From positions 29,023-93,022 of the forward strand of contig NZ_CDCG01000040.1 in the NCBI RefSeq assembly GCF_000819845.1: a stretch of DNA of 64,000 nucleotides, given 5' to 3'. Source of the DNA: Aeromonas enteropelogenes. Lineage in GTDB: Bacteria > Pseudomonadota > Gammaproteobacteria > Enterobacterales > Aeromonadaceae. A program made the translations under genes and the position numbers. This document shows, one piece after another, positions 8,523 through 17,204 of this stretch; positions within the stretch are counted from its first letter, which is position 1, and each line of letters opens with the position of its first letter. Below the pieces are notes generated by a model, which made no database searches, was not told the origin of the DNA, and worked only from the letters and a program-made list of their open reading frames with translations.

Positions 8523-9890
8523 ATGACAAATCGCGTTTTATGGCTGGCGCTGGCGACCAGCTGGCTGACCGCCTGCACGACAACCCCGTCACTCACCGAG
8601 GCCGAACTCGCCCAAGCCGCAAGGCAGGGGGATGGCAAGGCCCAGTACGAGCTGGCCCAGCGGCTTGCCGCCAAGCCGGATTATCCCAATGCCATGCACT
8701 GGATGCAGCAGGTCGCCCGGGAGAGCGGTACCCTGGCGGCTGATCGGCAGACCCGTGCCAGCGCCGCTTGGCAAGTGGGGGAGTGGTATCAGGCCGGATT
8801 GGGCGAGCCCAAGGATCCGGCGCAGGCGACCCAGTGGTGGCAGCGTTCGGCGCGCCTTGGCAATACCAATGCCAGCTATCAGCTGGGGGTGGCGTGTCGG
8901 GAACAGCATCAGGGCAAGCTGGTGAGCGAGTGCCTCGACTGGTTCGAGCAGGCCGCCAAGGGGGAGCATGCCGAGGCACAACTGGTTCTGGGTCAGTGGT
9001 ATGCCACGCAGCGTGGTGCCGACGAAGATGCCATCAAGTGGCTCGAAAAAGCAGCCGATCTTGGCAACCGCGATGCCCAGTACCAACTTGGCTTGCGCTA
9101 TGAGCAGGGCAAGGGGGTAGCCAAGCGACGGGATCTGGCACAGCGCTGGTATGACAAGGCGGCGGCCCAGCAGCAGCCGGATGCCTTGCTCTGGCAGGCG
9201 AAGCAGGCAGCGCCTGCCAACGCGTTTGCGGCCTATCAAGGCGCCGCCAATGCCGGTTCCACCGAGGCCGAGCTTTGGCTGGGTATGGCCTATCTGGCGG
9301 GTGAGCAAGTCAAAGCGGATCCGGCCCTTGGTCGCTACTGGCTGGAGCTGGCGGCCGGCCACGGCAATCACGAGGCGCAATATCAGCTGAGCTTGCAACA
9401 GACTGCGCCGGGCGATCGCATCCAGCTGCTGACTCAGGCGGCACAAGGGGGCGTGACCAAGGCCTGGTTCGAGTTGGCTCAGTTGCAACAGGAACAGGGG
9501 GAGCTGGAGCAAGCCAGGGCCAGCTATGGCAAGGCCGCACAGCAGGGGCATACCCAGGCGCAATACGCCTATGGGGAGATGTTGCGCCTGGGCCAGGGGG
9601 GCCAGGAAGATTATGCCCTGGCGCTCAAGCAGTATCGTCTGGCTGCGATGAAGAACAATCGGATGGCGCAATACCGCATGGGCGCCCTGCGTGAAAAGGG
9701 GCTGGGTGCGCCGCGCAACCGGATCCACGCTTATGCCTGGTTGTCGCTGGCTGCAACGGAAGGAATGCCCGAGGCGGCGCAGGCACGGGATGAGCTGGAA
9801 GCGGCGATGACCAAGCCGGAAGTCAAAAAGGCTCAAAAATTGTCGGAGCACTGGTTCGGGAAGATGACGACAGAGGCTCAAGGTAGCTAG
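8523..9890 (+). CDS. Sel1-repeat (TPR-like) lipoprotein
   Basis: The 455-residue product opens with a lipoprotein signal peptide whose lipobox is LTAC, cysteine near residue 18, so it should be anchored in an envelope membrane facing the periplasm. The rest is a series of Sel1-like repeats of about 36 residues. Typical units are AQYELAQRLAAKPDYPNAMHWM, AQLVLGQWYATQ, AQYQLGLRYEQGKGV and AQYAYGEMLRLGQGG. Sel1 repeats form helical solenoids for protein-protein contacts; no enzymatic motif is visible. It is transcribed alone, since 265 bases without a gene precede it and a terminator follows. Its partner is unknown. Confidence 0.85.
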   Translation: MTNRVLWLALATSWLTACTTTPSLTEAELAQAARQGDGKAQYELAQRLAAKPDYPNAMHWMQQVARESGTLAADRQTRASAAWQVGEWYQAGLGEPKDPAQATQWWQRSARLGNTNASYQLGVACREQHQGKLVSECLDWFEQAAKGEHAEAQLVLGQWYATQRGADEDAIKWLEKAADLGNRDAQYQLGLRYEQGKGVAKRRDLAQRWYDKAAAQQQPDALLWQAKQAAPANAFAAYQGAANAGSTEAELWLGMAYLAGEQVKADPALGRYWLELAAGHGNHEAQYQLSLQQTAPGDRIQLLTQAAQGGVTKAWFELAQLQQEQGELEQARASYGKAAQQGHTQAQYAYGEMLRLGQGGQEDYALALKQYRLAAMKNNRMAQYRMGALREKGLGAPRNRIHAYAWLSLAATEGMPEAAQARDELEAAMTKPEVKKAQKLSEHWFGKMTTEAQGS

Positions 9891-9959
9891 ACCGAAGACC
9901 GCGCCTGGCCTGACGTTTTTTACTCCTGTGTCACGGCGGGTGGTGATTGAATCACCAGA

Positions 9960-9998
9960 GATGGGATGGCCCGGCAGGGGCTATCCCATCGTCTTTTT
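9960..9998 (+). terminator. Intrinsic terminator downstream of the Sel1 lipoprotein gene
   Basis: GATGGGATGGCCC pairs with GGGCTATCCCATC across a short GC loop, one G-T pair included. It is followed by GTCTTTTT at 9991-9998. It lies about 70 bases after the stop of the Sel1 gene. Confidence 0.75.
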
Positions 9999-10055
9999 GA
10001 TGTGTCAGAACGCCCCTATATCTGGCTCCATTTGGCTGTTTTCGCGGGGCAAAAG

Positions 10056-10069
10056 TGAAAGCGTTTTCA
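10056..10069. promoter_or_regulatory. LacI-family-type operator dyad
   Basis: TGAAAGCGTTTTCA is symmetric except for one base pair and has the central CG and outer TGAAA/TTTCA typical of LacI/GalR-family operators. No LacI-type regulator gene is in the window, so the regulator is unknown. It could control the short transcript ending at 10244 or the SNF2 gene. Confidence 0.3.
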
Positions 10070-10129
10070 GAAATCCTTTTCAACTGTGATCCGCTTCAAA
10101 GCTTTTTCGTGCGTCAACCTCTAGCATTG

Positions 10130-10244
10130 GCACCACGAATTAGGGGCTAACGCTCCCGATTTTCCCGCTGTGGGAGGTAACTGGTGAATCCAGCTATTTC
10201 CTTCGTTACTTTCGACGGTCATCAATGGATGGCCGTTTTTTTTT
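10130..10244 (+). ncRNA. Candidate small RNA or leader ending in a strong terminator
   Basis: No annotated gene ends here, yet a strong intrinsic terminator with nine T residues closes at 10244, about 80 bases before the SNF2 start. The preceding 110 bases contain GC-rich pairing segments (AGGGGCTAACGCTCCC around 10141-10156). This arrangement fits either an independent Hfq-type small RNA or an attenuated leader of the SNF2 gene. I recognise no known RNA family. The 5' boundary is a guess. Confidence 0.3.
10216..10244 (+). terminator. Strong intrinsic terminator upstream of the SNF2 gene
   Basis: CGGTCATC pairs with GATGGCCG (one G-T pair) around AATG, followed by nine consecutive T residues at 10236-10244. 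It cannot belong to the Sel1 gene, which has its own terminator 220 bases earlier. Confidence 0.75.
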
Positions 10245-10323
10245 GCGTTATTTCGTTGTCAAGGGTCGAGCCGCTGGCGCTTTACCGTTAAAATTCCGCT
10301 TTTGCACCTGCCCGTGAGTCTTG

Positions 10324-13300
10324 ATGTCTGTTTCCACTCTCTCTTCGGATAGCTATGCCCTGCTCACCGCGTTGCAACTGCAGCGCATTGCCAGTACCCG
10401 CCTGCTGCAAGAGCAGCTGGGGCCGGGTCACTCCCTGCCTGGCGACCTGCTCCGGCTGCAAGATGTCGGACTGGTGAGGCTGCGGGGGGAGCAGCAGTGG
10501 AGCCTGACGGCCGAGGGAACGCTGGCGCTGATCCTGGGAGTGCGTGGCGGGTTTTGTCCCGCGCCGGATTGGCACAAGGTCTCCTCCCTGACCGGTCAGG
10601 ATCTCGCCCACGCCCTGGTGCGCGAGCTGTGTCGCGGCAAGGCGGGGGAGGTTCCGGCCTACTTCTCGGCCAGCGAACTGCTGACCCTGCTCGACACGCC
10701 GGGCGCCTACCAACTGCTGGCAGGCTCCAGCCCCGCCTGGCAACAGCTGCTGCTGGAACACTTCTCCCTGCAACTGCTGCTCGATGCTCCCTATGAAGCG
10801 CAGTGGCCGCTGGCCGGCCAGCTGCATCGCTGCGCCCCCGAGGTGCAACCCCTCGCACGGGCATTCGAGGCGGAGTGGCGCTGGCTCTGTGGAGATGATG
10901 ACGGGGTGAGCACCGACTGGCCCGCCTTGCAGGCACTGGCCATAGAGTCGCAGGGGCCGCTTGGCGAGCGCCTGCTGACTGCCCTCGGCCAGTGGCAGGG
11001 GAGTCATGAGGCCGGGCAGTGGCCCCGTTCGTTCAGCGCCCTGCTCTGGCTGGGCTGGTTGCAGCAGGCCGATCCCGTGGTGGCGAGCGAACAGCGCAAG
11101 AAGTGGCAGCGCAGCCTGGCGGGCCAGTTCCCCTTGCTGGGTGACCTGCTCAGCCAATGGGCGGGGGAGCGCCACGGCCAGGCCGTGGGTCTGTTCGATA
11201 CCCTGCAACTGCCGGTGGATGAGTTGCACTGGGGCTACCTCTGGCTCGATCTCTGTGCCCTGGCTCGCCACGGCACCCAGAGTCCCCAGGTGGCCATGCT
11301 GCACAAGTGGGATCTCACCCATCTGCTGGATGCCGAGCCTCATCACAGGCTGATGGGTTTTTGTCAGGATCTGCTGCGCCTGCTGCTGGAGGAGACGGTC
11401 AAGGGGGCGCCCTTGTGCCAGCTGCAGGAGGGCGATAAGGATGACGACGAGAGCGACGAGGAGAAGACGGCGGCGTCCGCCAACTGGCTCAACTGGTTGC
11501 AGGGGCTGGGGCGTGCCAGCGGGGTGCGCAAGCCCCAAGAGAGGCTGGTGTGGCTGCTCCACGCCGACGGCCCCGAGCTCGAGTGCAAGATCCAGAAGCT
11601 CAGCACCAAGGGGGAGTGGACTGCCGGTCGCCGAGTCGATCCCACCCTGCTCTCCACCCAGAATGCGGCCCTGCTCGATGAGCACGACTGGGCGCTGGTG
11701 CGCGCCCTGCCGCGGGTGATGAGCCGCTTGCCCCGGGATGTGTGGGCGCCCCTTGCCAATCATCCGCGTCTATTCAATGCCAGAGGGCAGAAGCTGCAGC
11801 TGGCGCTGACCGCGCCCCTGCTGCAGATAGTGGCGGTGGAGCAGGGGATGAGCGCCCACCTAATCCCGGCCGCTGCCGCGCGCGGGGCCCATATCATGCC
11901 GCTGGCCCAGGACTTGTGGCAGCTTATCCTCACCCCCCAGCCTCTGCTCGATCGTCTGCCGGCCCTCGAAGCCATCCCTCTGCTGCCCGCCGAAGGGCTG
12001 GCTGAGCTGCAACAGACCCTGGATGCCATCCCGGATCTGCCCTGGCACAGCCAGGTGGCCGGTTTGCAGGGCAATGCCGAACTGGCCCCCTGGCCTGGGA
12101 TCCCGTCGGTCCAACTGGACTGGCAGGATGGCCAGCTCTCGGTCAGGCTGGTGACCCGCTTCGATGACGTTCCCCCCCAGCCTCTTGGCAAGGGGGAGGC
12201 CATCGTGCGCCAGGGGATCCAGGAGTATTGCTACTGGCAGCGGGATCTGGCGGTCGAGAAGGAGCAGGCCCAAGTGCTTCGCGCCGCCCTGCCTATCGGC
12301 CTGCCCGGCACCGAGTGGCGACTCGAGGGGGAGCAGGCGCTGGCGCTGGTCAATGCCCTGCCCGAGCTGGTGGATAACGGCGTGGTCATCCACTGGCATC
12401 AGGACAGCTCCCGCCTCAAGAGCCTGGATGAGGCGGCCCTGAGTCTTCGTATCGAGCGGCGCCAGGACTGGTTCCAGGTGGAGGGGGCCTTGTCCCTCGA
12501 TGAGCACCAGATCCTCGATCTGCGCCTCATCCTGCGCCAGATGACCCCGGGTCAGCGCACCGTTCAGCTCGACGAGAAGACCAGCCTGATGCTGAGCGAC
12601 AAGCTGGTAGAGCGCCTCACTATGCTGGGGGCCATGCTGGACGAAGATCAGCGGATCAACAACAAGCTGGCCTATCCCCTGACCCGGCTGCTCTCCGTCA
12701 TCACCACCGAAGGGGATGCAGCCTGGCAGAACCTCCAGCAGGAGTGGCAACAGGAGGTCGAGTGCCCGGCCGAGCTGCTTGAGGCGCTGCGGGATTACCA
12801 GAAGGATGGCGTGCGCTGGCTTGCGACCCTGGCCCATCACGGCTTCGGCGCCTGTCTGGCTGACGACATGGGCCTTGGCAAGACGCTGCAGGCCCTCATT
12901 GTGCTGCGCATGCGCCAGCATCTGGGCCCTGCGCTGGTGGTGGTGCCAAAATCTGTGGTCACCAACTGGCAGGAGGAGGTGGCCCGCTTCGCCCCCGAGC
13001 TGGAGGTGGTGACCGTCGACAATCCTGCCGAGCGGGAAGGGGTGATCCGCGAGGCCAAAGCAGGTCAGGTGATCCTGCTCAATTACGGCATGCTCGGCGG
13101 CCTGTCGGCGGCGCTCAAATCCCGCCGCTGGCCCTCCATCGTGCTGGATGAGGCGCAGCAGATCAAAAACGCCGGTACCCAGCGGGCCAAGCTGTTGTTC
13201 CAGCTCGAGGGGGATTTTCGTCTTGCCCTCTCCGGCACCCCCATCGAGAACCATCTGGGGGAACTGTGGAGCCTGTTTACCTTCATCAACCCGGGCCTGC

Positions 13301-14139
13301 TCGGGAGCCTCGGCGAGTTCAAGCGCCGTTTTGGCAAGGCGGTGAAGGATCCCCAGCACATGGCGCTGCTACGGGCGGTGATCAGCCCCTTCATCCTGCG
13401 GCGTCTCAAGCAGGAGGTGCTGACCGAATTGCCGGACAAGACCGAGATCATCCATCACATCAGCCTCTCTCCCGAGGAGCGCCAGCTCTACGAGGCGACC
13501 CGGCGCGAGGTGGTGCAGCAGGTGCAAAGTGCCGATGGCCGCGCCCTGATGCACGTGTTGAGCGGTTTGACCCGGCTGCGCCGGCTCTGCTGCTCCCCCG
13601 AGCTGGTGATGCCGGAGTGGTCCCAGACCAGCAGCAAGCTGGATGAGGCGATGGCGTTGCTGGAGGAGGCCATCGACGGCGGCCACCGGGTGCTGGTGTT
13701 CAGCCAGTTTGTCGATCTGCTGAGTTTGCTGCGCGCGCGGATCGAGCAGCGAGAGTGGGACTACTGCTACCTGGATGGAGCCTGCTCGGCCAAGGCGCGT
13801 CAGGACTCCATCCTGCGTTTTCGCAGCGAGTCCGTGCCGCTGTTTCTCATCAGTCTCAAGGCGGGGGGCACAGGGCTCAACCTGACCCAGGCCGATACTG
13901 TGCTGCACCTGGACCCCTGGTGGAATCCGGCGGTGGAGGATCAGGCGAGCGATCGGGCGCACCGGATGGGGCAGACCCAGCCGGTCACCGTTTATCGCCT
14001 GGTGTGCGAGCAGACGGTGGAGGAGAAGATCGTCGCCCTGCACGACGAGAAGCGGGCGCTGGCCGATGGCCTGCTGAGCGGTCAATCCGAGGTGCGTGGC
14101 CTCGATGTGGAGAGCCTGCGGGCCCTGCTGATGAGCTAA
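10324..14139 (+). CDS. SNF2/Rad54-family DEAD/DEAH-box helicase
   Basis: The 1271-residue product has a long N-terminal region without clear motifs (about 1-810) and then a full SNF2 ATPase. Motif I is DDMGLGKT near residue 850 and the DEAQ box (VLDEAQQIKNAGT) is near 943. The motif SGTPIENHLGELWSLF follows. The C-terminal helicase lobe holds VFSQFVDLL, LKAGGTGLNLT and motif VI ASDRAHRMGQTQPV near 1210. Such bacterial SNF2 proteins move along DNA and remodel protein-DNA or RNA polymerase complexes; the specific role is unknown. The ATG at 10324 is preferred to the in-frame TTG at 10321; neither has a strong ribosome binding site. It converges on tus. Confidence 0.9.
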   Translation: MSVSTLSSDSYALLTALQLQRIASTRLLQEQLGPGHSLPGDLLRLQDVGLVRLRGEQQWSLTAEGTLALILGVRGGFCPAPDWHKVSSLTGQDLAHALVRELCRGKAGEVPAYFSASELLTLLDTPGAYQLLAGSSPAWQQLLLEHFSLQLLLDAPYEAQWPLAGQLHRCAPEVQPLARAFEAEWRWLCGDDDGVSTDWPALQALAIESQGPLGERLLTALGQWQGSHEAGQWPRSFSALLWLGWLQQADPVVASEQRKKWQRSLAGQFPLLGDLLSQWAGERHGQAVGLFDTLQLPVDELHWGYLWLDLCALARHGTQSPQVAMLHKWDLTHLLDAEPHHRLMGFCQDLLRLLLEETVKGAPLCQLQEGDKDDDESDEEKTAASANWLNWLQGLGRASGVRKPQERLVWLLHADGPELECKIQKLSTKGEWTAGRRVDPTLLSTQNAALLDEHDWALVRALPRVMSRLPRDVWAPLANHPRLFNARGQKLQLALTAPLLQIVAVEQGMSAHLIPAAAARGAHIMPLAQDLWQLILTPQPLLDRLPALEAIPLLPAEGLAELQQTLDAIPDLPWHSQVAGLQGNAELAPWPGIPSVQLDWQDGQLSVRLVTRFDDVPPQPLGKGEAIVRQGIQEYCYWQRDLAVEKEQAQVLRAALPIGLPGTEWRLEGEQALALVNALPELVDNGVVIHWHQDSSRLKSLDEAALSLRIERRQDWFQVEGALSLDEHQILDLRLILRQMTPGQRTVQLDEKTSLMLSDKLVERLTMLGAMLDEDQRINNKLAYPLTRLLSVITTEGDAAWQNLQQEWQQEVECPAELLEALRDYQKDGVRWLATLAHHGFGACLADDMGLGKTLQALIVLRMRQHLGPALVVVPKSVVTNWQEEVARFAPELEVVTVDNPAEREGVIREAKAGQVILLNYGMLGGLSAALKSRRWPSIVLDEAQQIKNAGTQRAKLLFQLEGDFRLALSGTPIENHLGELWSLFTFINPGLLGSLGEFKRRFGKAVKDPQHMALLRAVISPFILRRLKQEVLTELPDKTEIIHHISLSPEERQLYEATRREVVQQVQSADGRALMHVLSGLTRLRRLCCSPELVMPEWSQTSSKLDEAMALLEEAIDGGHRVLVFSQFVDLLSLLRARIEQREWDYCYLDGACSAKARQDSILRFRSESVPLFLISLKAGGTGLNLTQADTVLHLDPWWNPAVEDQASDRAHRMGQTQPVTVYRLVCEQTVEEKIVALHDEKRALADGLLSGQSEVRGLDVESLRALLMS

Positions 14140-14161
14140 GATCGCGCCGCCAAGGGCAAGA

Positions 14162-14198
14162 AGAGAGGGGAGCATCTGCGGATGCTCCCCTCTCTTTT
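14162..14198. terminator. Bidirectional terminator between SNF2 gene and tus
   Basis: AGAGAGGGGAGCATC (14162-14176) pairs perfectly with GATGCTCCCCTCTCT (14181-14195) around TGCG and is followed by TTTT. The two flanking genes converge, so it can serve both. Confidence 0.85.
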
Positions 14199-14229
14199 AT
14201 TGGTCAATCTGCACAGGGTCGGACGCCGC

Positions 14230-15123
14230 TTACCCCTGATAGAGGTAGAGGTGGAGCCGCTCTATGATGGGCTCGCCGCCAATCTTGCGATCACGCCGCG
14301 CCTGCCGGCTCTTGGGCGGGTAGTGGCCAAGATGAGTCACAGCGGGGGAGCTGTCTGCGCAGAGCAGCAGGGGCAGGCTCGCCTTGATCTGCTGCTTGCG
14401 GGGTGTGCGCGCCTGCCACAACAGGTTGATCATGGGGTGGGTCTTGACCGGGCGGCGGATCCGCAGCTCGGCATCAGCGGGCAGGCGACGGATGTCATAC
14501 ACCTCCTGATCCACCATCTTGCTCCACTCCTCGTTGTTGGAGAGGGCCGGCACGTAGCGGCGGCTGCGCTCCAGCATCTCCAGCACCTGTTCCCGGCTGA
14601 GGCGGTTGATGGTCTGTTTGTCGGCCCAGGTAAATCCCAATGATTGCAGCTCTCCATTCAGCAGGGTCAGCTTGCGATAGACCTGCAGGGTGATGACGCC
14701 GGGCAGGGCGGTGTGGACCAGTTCGAACTTCTCGTCCCGCCCGCCGGCCTGCTGCACCAGTCCCTTGAACTCAAGCTTGTGGCGGTTGACCTCCTCAATC
14801 AGAGGGGCCAGCAGGGGGGCGGCGGCGGCCGGGAAGCGCAGCCAGCCGGGCAGGCGATGAGTCGCCTTGGTGGAGCAACCCGGGCGGGCGCTGTGGTCCT
14901 GATAGGCGGCCAGGGTGGCGGCAAGCGCCTCCTCCCCGCACAGATAGCCCACCTCGATCCGCTCGATGGGGTCGTGCTCTTCTCCCTGCGGGACTGGGGG
15001 CAGGGGATAGACATGGGCCTCTTTCAGTTCGAGCTGGCGCAGCAGCGCGGCCAGTCGGGCCAGTGAATCTTCAATCGCCTCCATCTTTTGGCGCAGGGCG
15101 GCGGTAGGGGTAAAGGTGTCCAT
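14230..15123 (-). CDS. tus: Tus, DNA replication terminus site-binding protein
   Basis: The 297-residue product resembles E. coli Tus (309 residues) along its length. Shared landmarks are the N-terminal helix with a leucine-rich heptad, DPIERIEVGYL (E. coli NPLNRIEV), RLPGWLRF, HTALPGVITLQVYRKLTLL, FTWADKQTINRLSREQVLEMLE, RRPVKTHP and the C-terminal IIERLHLYLYQG (E. coli IIPRLHLYVAD). Tus binds Ter sites as a monomer and blocks the replicative helicase from one side. The ATG at 15123 matches the E. coli N-terminus; a longer frame to 15246 would add 41 unrelated residues. In E. coli TerB overlaps the tus promoter and gives autoregulation, so the upstream region here deserves attention. Confidence 0.9.
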   Translation of the reverse strand: MDTFTPTAALRQKMEAIEDSLARLAALLRQLELKEAHVYPLPPVPQGEEHDPIERIEVGYLCGEEALAATLAAYQDHSARPGCSTKATHRLPGWLRFPAAAAPLLAPLIEEVNRHKLEFKGLVQQAGGRDEKFELVHTALPGVITLQVYRKLTLLNGELQSLGFTWADKQTINRLSREQVLEMLERSRRYVPALSNNEEWSKMVDQEVYDIRRLPADAELRIRRPVKTHPMINLLWQARTPRKQQIKASLPLLLCADSSPAVTHLGHYPPKSRQARRDRKIGGEPIIERLHLYLYQG

Positions 15124-15636
15124 CGATGATCCTGTTGTCGCATCCGGCCTTGGCGCGGGCTCGGTGATAGGTAAACCACTGTATAAATAACCATACCAGC
15201 ATGGCGGCGAGGCGCCAAGTCGTGGATGGCTGCTGGCCTCATGCATGGGAAAGAGACGGCGTCAGGCAGGTTTCTTTTGTGTGTCATTGGGTTAAATAAC
15301 GATCAATGAAAGATCAATAATTTAACAAGATGCTGTAAAGACGAGGTTATCGGCGCAGGGGTGGCATGCTGTGAGTGCATAGGATGCGTGCTGAATTGCA
15401 TATATAGAGGGCTCCTGCCCAGCACAATATGCTGTGGCAGCATACGGTTGCTGTTCGTGTTTTATTAATCCTTTATATTCAATAAGTTAAATTTAAATCG
15501 TTGCGTATTTAACCATTAGTTTTGCTAATGTCATGTATCAAAATTCGTCAATTGAGACGGATCCGGCCCCTGACTAAGCTTTGCGCATCAAACTCAAGCC
15601 CAGTGCGCAAACATCAGAACCCGGAGGAGCCATACC
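15124..15636. other. Divergent intergenic region between tus and the DUF1127 gene
   Basis: These 513 bases contain no gene. They are much more AT-rich than the coding DNA and hold three copies of ATGCTGT and a TATGCTG-N3-CAGCATA palindrome between 15330 and 15444. AT-rich stretches at 15455-15520 probably serve the rightward promoter. Confidence 0.55.
15330..15444. repeat. ATGCTGT repeats and palindrome upstream of tus
   Basis: ATGCTGT occurs at 15330-15336, 15366-15372 and 15429-15435 on the plus strand. The third copy is part of the perfect dyad TATGCTG-TGG-CAGCATA at 15428-15444. The first copy reads AGATGCTGTAAAGA, which shares ATG-TGTAA with the E. coli Ter core ATGTTGTAAC. They could be diverged Ter sites or binding sites of another regulator. 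The similarity to Ter is too weak to assert. Confidence 0.3.
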
Positions 15637-15846
15637 ATGGCCAACATGACCTATACCCAAGCCGGTTATCACCACGACAGCGAGCTGAACCTGATCGCTC
15701 GTGCCAAGATGACCGTATTGACCTGGCTGGAGCGCAGCCGCAGCCGTCGCCAGCTCTCCGAGCTGCCCGAGTACCTGCTCAAGGACATCGGTCTGAGCGA
15801 AGCCGATCGCTATCAGGAAACCACCAAGCCGTTCTGGCGTGGTTAA
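15637..15846 (+). CDS. Small DUF1127 protein (YjiS-like)
   Basis: The 69-residue product ends in the DUF1127 motif: RSRRQLSELPEYLLKDIGLSEADRYQE. This helix-turn-helix-like arginine-rich segment is often the C-terminal half of short stress- or phosphate-related proteins, some of which bind RNA. The start has an excellent GGAGGAG at 15623-15629, seven bases before the ATG. It reads divergently from tus and is monocistronic. The cellular role in this organism is unknown. Confidence 0.85.
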   Translation: MANMTYTQAGYHHDSELNLIARAKMTVLTWLERSRSRRQLSELPEYLLKDIGLSEADRYQETTKPFWRG

Positions 15847-16099
15847 TCGACCGGGCATGGATGCCTCGTTGTTCTGCTGATCCCCATCCCCCTTGCCAGC
15901 CAGTGATCGAGCGGCTGCACCACGCTGTTTTTCTCCGCCAGCAACCTTTTAATGCTTGCTCTTGATCCTATTGGTTTCTGTGCCAGCCTGTTCGCTAACT
16001 TGTATCATTAATGTTTGAATTTGTTTAAAAAACGGATTTTAAGCCGCGTCGCCTTGCGTATAATCCACCCTAGTGTTTCAGACCAAGAGGGTGAGATGG

Positions 16100-17125
16100 A
16101 TGATTCCCCAGCATGATTTTTTGGCCTTGACCCGCAGCCATGAGTGGCAGCTCGAGCCCTTTTCCTATGCGTTGGCCAATGGCGACAGGGTGAGTGTCTG
16201 GGATACCGGCGTGCTCTGCCTCGAGCCCGCCTCCGGGGCCGGTGATCAACCGGGTGGGCGCAAGGATATCGTGCTCTCCTGTGGCATTCACGGCAACGAG
16301 ACGGCCCCCATCGAGATCTGCAACCAGCTGCTGACCCGATTGCTTGAGGGGGAGTTGCAGGCCCGTCACCGGATCCTGTTCCTGTTTGGCAATCCGGCCG
16401 CCATGAACCTCGGGGTGCGGGAGGTGGAGGAGAACATGAACCGCCTCTTCTCTGGCGCCCACAGCAAGGGGGAGGGGCTGTGCAACCGGGAGCGGATCCG
16501 CGCCATGCGCCTCGAGCAGTATGTGAGCCGCTTCTTCGCCGATCCGGACCGCCCGCGCTATCACTACGATCTGCACACCGCCATTCGTGGCTCGCGCCAT
16601 GAGAAGTTTGCCGTCTATCCCTTCCCCCACGAGCGCCCCCACTGCCGGGAGCAGGTTCAGTTTCTCGGTGCCTGCGGAGTGAGGACCATCTTGCTCTCCG
16701 GTGGCCCCACCACCACCTTCAGCTATTACAGCTCTCACCAGCACGGAGCCCACGCCTTCACGGTGGAGCTTGGCAAGGTACGCCCGTTTGGCGAGAACGA
16801 CATGACCCGCTTCATCGAGACCAAGGTCGCGTTGCAGGAGCTGGTGACCCGGGACGAGCTGGCACTGGAGCCCTGGCGCGCCGAGGACTTCACCCTGTTT
16901 GCCATCGATCGGGTGATCAACAAGCGATCCGAGCAGTTTCGCTTCCTGTTCGCCAGCGACGTGGACAACTTCACCGAATTCCCCCAGGGGTTCGTGCTGG
17001 CTGAGGATGGTGATCTGAGATACACGGTCGAAAAGCCGCGCGAGGCCATCGTCTTCCCCAATGCCAACGTGGAGGTGGGGCAGCGTACCGTGCTGCTGGT
17101 GGTGCCGACCCGGCTATGGGACTAG
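16100..17125 (+). CDS. astE: Succinylglutamate desuccinylase (AstE)
   Basis: The 341-residue product belongs to the AstE/AspA zinc hydrolases. The zinc ligands are visible in GIHGNETAP (His and Glu) and in YHYDLHTAIRGS (His). The catalytic glutamate lies in FTVELGKVRPFG. The enzyme releases succinate and glutamate from N-succinylglutamate in the last step of the arginine succinyltransferase (AST) pathway. No other ast genes are in the window, so astE stands alone here. I chose the ATG at 16100 because GAGGGTGAG precedes it; the longer frame from 16073 adds only nine residues. A strong terminator follows. Confidence 0.88.
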   Translation: MIPQHDFLALTRSHEWQLEPFSYALANGDRVSVWDTGVLCLEPASGAGDQPGGRKDIVLSCGIHGNETAPIEICNQLLTRLLEGELQARHRILFLFGNPAAMNLGVREVEENMNRLFSGAHSKGEGLCNRERIRAMRLEQYVSRFFADPDRPRYHYDLHTAIRGSRHEKFAVYPFPHERPHCREQVQFLGACGVRTILLSGGPTTTFSYYSSHQHGAHAFTVELGKVRPFGENDMTRFIETKVALQELVTRDELALEPWRAEDFTLFAIDRVINKRSEQFRFLFASDVDNFTEFPQGFVLAEDGDLRYTVEKPREAIVFPNANVEVGQRTVLLVVPTRLWD

Positions 17126-17144
17126 TCGCTACCGCGTTGAAAAG

Positions 17145-17176
17145 AAACGGGGCCAGTCAGTTGACTGGCCCCGTTT
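17145..17176. terminator. Bidirectional terminator between astE and mltD
   Basis: AAACGGGGCCAGTCA (17145-17159) pairs perfectly with TGACTGGCCCCGTTT (17162-17176), followed by TT on the plus strand and preceded by AAA for the minus strand. It lies between convergent genes. Confidence 0.85.
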
Positions 17177-17204
17177 TTGTATCGGGTCAAGGCGTGGGTC
17201 GCGC

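Larger units (their letters stand above)
9891..10323. other. Intergenic region with two terminators and a possible short transcript
   Basis: These 433 bases lie between the Sel1 gene and the SNF2 gene. They contain the terminator of the upstream gene (9960-9998), a LacI-type dyad (10056-10069) and a second strong terminator (10216-10244) that would end a transcript starting somewhere near 10100-10140. A short frame from a GTG at about 10183, preceded by GGGAGG, runs through the terminator, but I do not consider it a proven gene. Confidence 0.6.

Noticed and set aside
10183..10290. 35-codon GTG-initiated frame with GGGAGG, possible leader peptide
   Set aside because: It runs straight through a strong terminator and shows no run of regulatory codons, so I left it as a note rather than a gene.
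11860..13359. 499-codon minus-strand frame inside the SNF2 gene
   Set aside because: The plus strand encodes all SNF2 motifs here; the opposite frame shows no domain or start signal.
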